Both the position numbers and the translations under genes were made by a program. A stretch of DNA of 64,000 bases from Methylumidiphilus sp963753955 (GTDB lineage: Bacteria; Pseudomonadota; Gammaproteobacteria; Methylococcales; Methylococcaceae): assembly GCA_963753955.1 (NCBI GenBank), contig CAVWEM010000015.1, forward strand, positions 62,001 to 126,000, read 5' to 3'. The notes under the pieces are model-generated. The model saw nothing but the letters and a program-made list of their open reading frames with translations. It ran no database searches and had not been told where the DNA came from. Below are positions 59,364 through 64,000 of this stretch, piece by piece. Every line of letters begins with the position of its first letter. Position 1 is the stretch's first letter.

Positions 59364-59410
59364 TGGTGGGCCCTCAGGGATTTGAACCCCGGATCAAGGG
59401 ATTATGAATC
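59364..59410 (-). tRNA. 3' half of elongator tRNA-Met (CAT), truncated
   Basis: On the minus strand these 47 bases read from the anticodon loop (GATTCATAATCCC, anticodon CAT) through a variable loop, a T arm with loop TTCAAAT, and an acceptor strand ending GGGCCCACCA. A terminator follows. The 5' half (acceptor, D arm) is absent: the plus-strand DNA after 59410 is unrelated AT-rich sequence and then a transposase remnant. It therefore looks like the tRNA-end scar of an integrated or rearranged island. Isotype is from the CAT anticodon and the overall pattern. Confidence 0.75.
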
Positions 59411-59469
59411 ATATAAAATCAATAAGTTACAACAATTGGCAATACCTTGCAGCAATACAAATCGATCAC

Positions 59470-59861
59470 TTGCGCTGTTCCGTCTGCGGCGGCAGCAATG
59501 GCAACCGCGTCCGCCTGTGGCGCTGGGAGTTGCAGAAGCTGGCGGACGAACTGGGATTGGCCGTCCAGGTTTGCCACCTTCCGCCCGGAACCAGCAAGCG
59601 GAACAAAATCGAGCGCCGCATGTTCTGCCACATCAGCGCCAACTGGCGGGGCCGCCCTCTGGTCAGCCGGCAGGTGGTGGTCAATCTGATCGGACGCGCG
59701 ACAGCGAAGAACGCACTTCACATCAAAGCCGCGCTGGACGAAAAAGCCTACGCGTCTGGGATCAAAGCCACCGATGAGGAACTCGCCTCCTCGCGCTTGA
59801 GCGTGATGAGTTTCACGGCGAATGGAACTATCGATTGCGTCCGAGGAGCCAGGAAATTTAG
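59470..59861 (+). pseudogene. ISAzo13-family transposase, C-terminal remnant
   Basis: The frame reads GGSNGNRVRLWRWELQKLAD, then CHLPPGTSKRNKIERRMFCH and NWRGRPLVSRQVVVNLIGRA, typical of the C-terminal half of ISAzo13 transposases. The usual DGGGSNG motif appears as CGGSNG, so the Asp is lost. Near 59790 one base is missing and the natural ending LERDEFHGEWNYRLRPRSQE continues in another frame to the stop at 59859-59861. The N-terminal half is absent. Confidence 0.75.
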
Positions 59862-60103
59862 GCCCTATTGTTCAAGTTATTTTTGCTTAACGCCTAAGGC
59901 AACTGGCGGCGGCGATGCGGGAACAGCGCGAGTTGCTGCGGCGGCTCAGACAGTTCATCCCTACGCGCACGGCCAAGGCGCTGCTATGGCTACGCAAATT
60001 TATGGAAAACATCCCGCCGTCGCCGAAAACGCGCCGGCTTTGTTTTCCAGCACGGCCTGGCTTTTTGACGGCTGGCCCGCTACGCAAAACCGCGCAGTTT
60101 TCC

Positions 60104-60379
60104 ATGGTAAAACTGACCTTCCTGCAAATCGAATGGGCCTACACGCGCCACGTCCACGGCGAGTCTTTGCGGGCCATCGCCAAAACCTTGGGCGTGACCG
60201 AGGGGGCTTTGCGCTGGCACTTCAAAAGCCGCACCCCGGCGCGGGAAATCCGGCGGATAGCGTTTGCGGTGCTCCACGCGCAGATGGCGTTTGCGGCGCT
60301 GGCCCCCGCAAGCCGGGCCGCTGTCGCCGCTGCGCTCAAAAGGCGAGGATGCGCAATGCCGTCTTGGCTGCGGGTTTAG
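60104..60379 (+). CDS. Small helix-turn-helix protein
   Basis: From ATG 60104 (MVKLTFLQIEWAYTRHVHGE) the product is 91 aa. The stretch SLRAIAKTLGVTEGALRWHF is a good HTH match, followed by Ala/Arg-rich helices. The longer frame from 59915 adds 63 residues without recognisable features. It may be a regulator or a phage/IS accessory protein. I cannot assign a function. Confidence 0.45.
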   Translation: MVKLTFLQIEWAYTRHVHGESLRAIAKTLGVTEGALRWHFKSRTPAREIRRIAFAVLHAQMAFAALAPASRAAVAAALKRRGCAMPSWLRV

Positions 60380-60442
60380 CAACCGGCAGCCGCTTTTGTG
60401 TTTTGTTGTGGTTCAAAGGAAACAAGTTGGTCCCCTCTTCAG

Positions 60443-60513
60443 GGTCGATCCCCGCATGTGCGGGGGGACCCAGCGCATCCTGGAATGGCTGCCCGGATGG
60501 GAGTCGATCCCCG
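60443..60513. CRISPR. Orphan CRISPR-like repeat with a degenerate second unit
   Basis: GGTCGATCCCCGCATG and TGCGGGGGGACC (60443-60470, 28 bases) has the CCCCGCA/TGCGGGG stem of type I-E-like repeats. After 31-32 bases of unique sequence, GTCGATCCCCG recurs at 60503-60513 in a degraded unit. The spacing fits one repeat-spacer-repeat. It sits about 270 bases upstream of CRISPR-associated genes. With only one good repeat this is a relic or array end, not a working array. Confidence 0.5.
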
Positions 60514-60611
60514 ATTCATCGCCAGTCGGGACGCGGGGCGGAAAGATCGTCTGCGGTAGGCCAACTAAGCCTCAGGGCTAGTTAGGAATCGCTAGGTTAC
60601 TGAAGCTGAAG

Positions 60612-60679
60612 AGGGAGTGCCGGGCGGTCGAGTCTGAAACCTGTTCCAGCATGTTTCAGCTTCCGCCAAGGCACTCCCT
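60612..60679. repeat. 68-bp extended palindrome upstream of the CRISPR genes
   Basis: Three nested arm pairs are perfect: AGGGAGTGCC/GGCACTCCCT (60612-60621 with 60670-60679), GGCGG/CCGCC (60623-60627 with 60663-60667) and CTGAAAC/GTTTCAG (60634-60640 with 60653-60659). The fold is one long hairpin. It could be a small mobile palindrome or a structured transcript. Confidence 0.7.
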
Positions 60680-60703
60680 TGACAACGACCGATACGGAAA
60701 GCC

Positions 60704-60717
60704 TGACAAGCTTGTCA
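60704..60717. promoter_or_regulatory. Palindrome TGACAAGCTTGTCA, site 1
   Basis: A perfect 14-bp palindrome 76 bases before the ring nuclease gene. Its 12-bp core GACAAGCTTGTC occurs again at 61974-61985 before cmr1. Two identical palindromes before two genes of one cassette suggest an operator, but this is inference. Confidence 0.35.
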
Positions 60718-60779
60718 TCAACCACAAATCCTTTGGATGCCGATAGACTGCCACGCAAGTCAACAGAAGGAATGCCAAG

Positions 60780-61905
60780 ATGCAGCAACCCCCCGAAGCA
60801 TTTTCCCGCCGTATTCTGGTCGCCGTTTGCGGCCTCAGCCCGCAGATTCTGACCGAAACCCTTTATGCGCTGGCGGTCGTCGGCCAGCCAAGTTTCGTTC
60901 CCACCGAGATACATCTGCTGACCACACGAGAGGGTGCCCATCGCGCCCGTTTGACGCTGTTGCACCCAGACGGCGGCAAATTCCACCAACTGTGCCGAGA
61001 CTACGGACTGCCAAGAATCGCCTTCGACACCGGCCATATCCACCTCATTGCCGATCCGGGCGGTGACGCTCTGGACGACATCCGCAGCCCACGGGAAAAC
61101 GAGTACCTGGCCGACCACATCACCCAAGCCATCCGCCAGCACACCCTGGACACGCAGGCGGCCTTGCATGTTTCCATGGCGGGCGGACGCAAGACCATGG
61201 GGTATTACGCAGGCTACGCCCTTTCGCTTTTTGGCCGCCAGCAAGACCGGCTCTCGCATGTGCTGGTGACGCCGGAGATATGAGGGCAACCCCGATTTCT
61301 TTTACCCCACACCCGCCAGCCAAGTGATCTACACCCGCGAGGGGCGTCCCCTCGATAGCGCAAAGGCAGAGGTGATCCTCGCGCAGATCCCGTTTATCCG
61401 CTTGCGCGAGGATATTCCTGCGCGGTTGCTCAACGGCCAAGCTGGCTTCAGCGAAACCATCGCCTTTGCCCTTCGAGCCAACGAAGCACCGCAACTTCTC
61501 ATCGACCGGAAGGCTCGTGAGCTAAGCGCCAACGGCTTGGCCATCCGTCTGCCCGAAAGCCTGCTATCCTTTTATCTTTGGGTCATCACACGCAGCGTGC
61601 TGGATGAAAATCTACTGGCGAAGCCCGACAAAGGCAACGGGGGCAATTCCGAGTACGCCGCCGAATTCCTCTGCCACTATCAAGCCCTCGCCGATCCGAT
61701 GCGTGACATAGACAAGACCGAGGCCGCCTTGCGGCATGGCATGGATGAAGCTTTCTTCCAAGAGAAGGTTTCCCGCATCAACACCGTGCTGAAAAAAGAA
61801 TTGGGGGAGCGTTTGGCGAAAAGCTTCTGCATTACCAACCGGGGCCGACGCGGCCATAGCGACTATGGCCTCGAACTGAGCGCCGACCAAATTCAAATCG
61901 TTTGA
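60780..61905 (+). CDS. CRISPR-associated ring nuclease/Csm6-like (Cas_NE0113 family), frameshifted
   Basis: The protein starts MQQPPEAFSRRILVAVCGLS and has the CARF-like signature SMAGGRKTMGYYAGYALSLF. At 61278-61281 one extra base interrupts the frame after VLVTPE (a stop follows). Removing it continues as GNPDFFYPTPASQVIYTREG and on to 61905, about 375 aa. Family members bind cyclic oligoadenylate made by Cas10 and cleave it or RNA, controlling the type III response. It precedes cmr1 and cmr2. As read, only the N-terminal 167 residues would be made. Confidence 0.8.
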
Positions 61906-61917
61906 AGGAATACAGGA

Positions 61918-62055
61918 ATGACCGAGAAAAATAGTGTCGGTATTACCGGCTGCGTAGCCGTTAGCAGATGGGCGACAAGCTTGTCACATCCCTGCTGGAT
62001 GGAGATTAACGTTAACCTGTACGCCACGGATAACTCTGAGAACCCGCCATGCTAA
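61918..62055 (+). CDS. Small ORF between ring nuclease and cmr1, doubtful
   Basis: ATG 61918 opens 45 codons (MTEKNSVGITGCVAVSRWAT...) that end 4 bases inside cmr1. It is in the operon direction and could couple translation. No homology is recognised and it contains the second GACAAGCTTGTC palindrome, so it may well be leader DNA. Confidence 0.25.
   Translation: MTEKNSVGITGCVAVSRWATSLSHPCWMEINVNLYATDNSENPPC
61974..61985. promoter_or_regulatory. Palindrome GACAAGCTTGTC, site 2
   Basis: The same 12-bp perfect palindrome as in site 1 (60704-60717), here 64 bases upstream of the cmr1 start. Repetition at matching positions is the only evidence. Confidence 0.35.
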
Positions 62056-63188
62056 AACTCGAATACCAAGTCAGCTTTAACACGCCTGCTTTCCTAGGCA
62101 ATGCCGAACAACAGGCGCAATGGCGGACACCGCCGTTCAAGGCGTTACTTCGACAGTGGTGGCGGGTGGTGAAGGCGCATGAATTCAATTATGACCATAG
62201 TGCGATGCGTGAGGCAGAAGGCCGTTTATTTGGACATGCGTGGTTTGAACGTGAAACACCGAATGGGAGAATGGAAAAATGGGCATCCCAAAGTCAGGTG
62301 CGTATTCGCATCAAACCATGGAATGCGGGAAAACTTGTAACTTCTACATGGCCGGGTGGCCCGATGGAGAATGTCGTCACGACACGTGATGGAAGGGGAA
62401 GTGTGCGTTCAGACGTTTATCTCGGCTATGGCCCAGTACTCCCACCGAAGAAAAAAGAAGGGCGAGGTATTGAAATTCGTGGAGCCATTGGCACTAACGA
62501 ACAGGCGGAGCTATGGCTCGGCTGTTCAACAGCACACATAGCTGATCTCAACCACACGCTGACGCTTATGCAATGGTTCGGCACACTTGGCAGCCGGGGG
62601 CGTAATGGTTGGGGGTCGTTGGCCATGGAGCCGAAAAACCAAGCCTCGATTATTCCTGTCCTTACCCCACAAAGCGAGTTGCTTGCGAGCGTTTCGCAGT
62701 CATGGGAAAGCTGTCTGGATCGTGACTGGGCACATGCCATTGGTGTCGCGGATGATGGCAACTATTTGATTTGGGAAACTAAAGCAGAAATGGATTGGCG
62801 TAAGGTCATAAGTGCATTGGCCAAGGTGAAGGTTGCTGTTCGGCAAGTAGCTAAGGAGTTTTCCGATCCAAAAAGAAGTGGAGCGGGTGGTATCCATCTA
62901 CTCGGGTATCCAGCAGGCGGCAAGTGGGAATTACATGCATCTGGCTCAAACAAGAATGACTTGCGGCTCGCCTCTCAGCTTCGATTCAAGATAATGAAGC
63001 AGGGAAATCAATTCGTAGGGGTAATAGTCCATCTGCCGTGCAATATGCCCAATGAATTTGTAAGCAAGCTGGAGGAAAGGGCGCAGACTTGGTTTAACAA
63101 CAAACAAAATCACCTGGAAGTTTGGGACGCAGTACATAAGGTACTGAACACAAAATGCGTGGGCTGGAATAGGACGGAAGGAAAATGA
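62049..63188 (+). CDS. cmr1: Cmr1 (Cas7 group), type III-B CRISPR RAMP protein
   Basis: The 379 aa protein begins MLKLEYQVSFNTPAFLGNAE and has the Cmr1 pattern: TPPFKALLRQWWRVVKAHEF near the N-terminus (residues 27-46), IEIRGAIGTNEQAELWLGCS, and a glycine-rich RAMP loop TLGSRGRNGWGSL. Cmr1 caps the 3' end of crRNA in the Cmr effector complex. It shares ATGA with the cmr2 start, so the two are coupled. GC is lower than in the housekeeping genes. Confidence 0.85.
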   Translation: MLKLEYQVSFNTPAFLGNAEQQAQWRTPPFKALLRQWWRVVKAHEFNYDHSAMREAEGRLFGHAWFERETPNGRMEKWASQSQVRIRIKPWNAGKLVTSTWPGGPMENVVTTRDGRGSVRSDVYLGYGPVLPPKKKEGRGIEIRGAIGTNEQAELWLGCSTAHIADLNHTLTLMQWFGTLGSRGRNGWGSLAMEPKNQASIIPVLTPQSELLASVSQSWESCLDRDWAHAIGVADDGNYLIWETKAEMDWRKVISALAKVKVAVRQVAKEFSDPKRSGAGGIHLLGYPAGGKWELHASGSNKNDLRLASQLRFKIMKQGNQFVGVIVHLPCNMPNEFVSKLEERAQTWFNNKQNHLEVWDAVHKVLNTKCVGWNRTEGK

Positions 63189-64000
63189 ACGATACAAAGC
63201 TCTGGAAAACCAAGCTCGCCGCCCGCATTCACGATCCGGCGGAAAAGGCGCTGGTGTTGTTGCGTGACCCCGCCGGGCATGAGGGTGGGACGGTGAAATC
63301 ACTGTGCCAAGCCTTGTTCGGCACGAACCAGATTCCGACAGAGTTTAAGGCTGCGGTGAAAAAGGCCGATCATTGGGCCTCCGCCGCCGACCGTCCGCAA
63401 TTTCCACAGGATGCCAATAATCGCTATCCGGCCTGGGCGCAGGTGAATTTTGCCGAGAACCCGCAACTGATCCACCCGCTGACCGGCAGGACCTATTTGG
63501 ACAAGGAAAAACTCCGCCTGGATCCGGCGCATGTCAAGGCGGCCAGCTTCGACCACTTCAGCCAATTGATTCAACAAAATGCAGGCAATGGGCTTGATTA
63601 CGAGCAAACCTTGCTGGCCTTCTGGCGCTTTGGACCCGACAAGCCCGCACAGGATTTGAACGTCCTCTGGCAATTGCTGCCCGCCGACACGCGCATCCCT
63701 GACCATACCATCTGGCAGCACCTGGACTTGTCATCCGCTTTTGCCGGCGCGATGGCCGATGGTGACAACCCGGCTTTGCTCGTGGTTTCCATCGGGCCAG
63801 TGCAAGAGTTTATCGCCGCCGCCCGCACCACGTCGGATTTGTGGGCCGGTTCGCATCTGCTGTCCACCCTGGCTTGGCAAGCCATGAAAGTGGTTTGCGA
63901 ACGCCTAGGGCCGGATAGCCTGGTGTTCCCACAGTTGCGCGGCGTACCCATCGTCGATCTCTGGTTGGCCCAAAAAGGCTTGGATTCCCTGTTCGACGCA
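63185..64000 (+). CDS. cmr2: Cmr2 (Cas10), type III-B CRISPR large subunit, 3' end off window
   Basis: The first 272 residues are visible, from ATG 63185 (MNDTKLWKTKLAARIHDPAE). The HDP motif at about residues 16-18 matches the N-terminal HD-like domain of Cmr2. A later stretch VSIGPVQEFIAAARTTSDLW followed by AGSHLLS is a hallmark of Cmr2 proteins, near the start of the first Palm domain. Cas10 makes cyclic oligoadenylate on target RNA binding, which the upstream NE0113-family protein should sense. The GGDD active site lies beyond the window. It overlaps cmr1 by 4 bases. Confidence 0.9.
   Translation, partial: MNDTKLWKTKLAARIHDPAEKALVLLRDPAGHEGGTVKSLCQALFGTNQIPTEFKAAVKKADHWASAADRPQFPQDANNRYPAWAQVNFAENPQLIHPLTGRTYLDKEKLRLDPAHVKAASFDHFSQLIQQNAGNGLDYEQTLLAFWRFGPDKPAQDLNVLWQLLPADTRIPDHTIWQHLDLSSAFAGAMADGDNPALLVVSIGPVQEFIAAARTTSDLWAGSHLLSTLAWQAMKVVCERLGPDSLVFPQLRGVPIVDLWLAQKGLDSLFDA

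Larger units (their letters stand above)
60380..60779. other. Non-coding region before the CRISPR-associated genes
   Basis: Contents: an orphan CRISPR-like repeat unit (60443-60513), a 68-bp palindrome (60612-60679) and the palindrome TGACAAGCTTGTCA (60704-60717). The rest has no gene that I can support. The region must also hold the promoter of the CRISPR-associated operon, but no clear box was found. Confidence 0.5.

Noticed and set aside
59404..60585. A single 393-codon frame on the plus strand
   Set aside because: Only the first third matches a transposase; after about 59790 it leaves the family frame and runs through unrelated DNA, including the HTH gene in another frame.

Overview
The window reads as chromosomal DNA of a GC-rich Gammaproteobacterium. 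It carries minCDE, a rhodanese-secB-gpsA run, bamA-skp-fabZ-lpxA-rnhB, rsmI/lpoA-yraN-diaA and a class A RNase P RNA, all in gamma/beta-proteobacterial arrangements. The exopolysaccharide locus with PEP-CTERM/exosortase-type partners (PrsK, PrsR, PrsT and a TIGR03013-type sugar transferase) would fit a methanotroph-like or other environmental gammaproteobacterium, but I cannot name the genus from sequence alone.

Layout. 1-13.1 kb is mostly housekeeping: minE (cut by the left edge), minD, minC, a PmtA-like lipid methyltransferase, a CtpA protease, an ArsR regulator, a membrane rhodanese, secB, gpsA, a cyclase-FHA fusion, trmL, glgP, a HAD nucleotidase and a double-length CysQ. 13.2-23.7 kb is the branched-chain amino acid operon ilvI-ilvH ... 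ilvC followed by pssA. It is split by about 6.3 kb of accessory DNA: two toxin-antitoxin pairs, an IS5-family (ISL2-like) element inside a small secreted-protein gene, a low-GC nuclease-like gene, and an IS903-like element nested inside an IS110-family transposase. 23.7-37.6 kb holds a secreted serine protease, galE, moeA-mobB, two UDP-sugar enzymes and, on the other strand, the sugar transferase-prsK-prsR-prsT block, all consistent with exopolysaccharide synthesis and export. 37.7-45.2 kb holds phoU, outer-membrane biogenesis genes, a MOSC protein and nadC. 45.4-53.9 kb mixes a lipase-like protein, a nuclease-like protein, a GlcG-like protein, an exported PLP decarboxylase and the conserved diaA-yraN-lpoA/rsmI group. 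54.0-58.7 kb has a lipoprotein, rnpB and two Bat (aerotolerance-type) proteins.

From 58.7 kb to the right edge the DNA is a scarred accessory region. It contains an IS30 remnant, the 3' half of a tRNA-Met gene with its terminator, an ISAzo13-family remnant, a small HTH protein, an orphan CRISPR repeat, and then a type III-B CRISPR cassette (NE0113-family ring nuclease/Csm6-like protein, cmr1, start of cmr2/cas10) that runs off the window.

Single-base frame disruptions occur in several otherwise conserved genes (ctpA twice and compensating, galE, prsR, the CRISPR ring nuclease, and the ISAzo13 remnant). Either the underlying sequence carries indel errors or these genes are really damaged; reads are needed to decide. 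Palindromic repeats (a CCTCTCCC/GGGAGAGG type in six intergenic copies, plus several other hairpin families) are scattered between operons. The most unusual items are the CysQ duplication with a degenerate first domain, the exported histidine-decarboxylase-like protein, the possible bridge-RNA region of the broken IS110 element, and the CRISPR island bordering a truncated tRNA.
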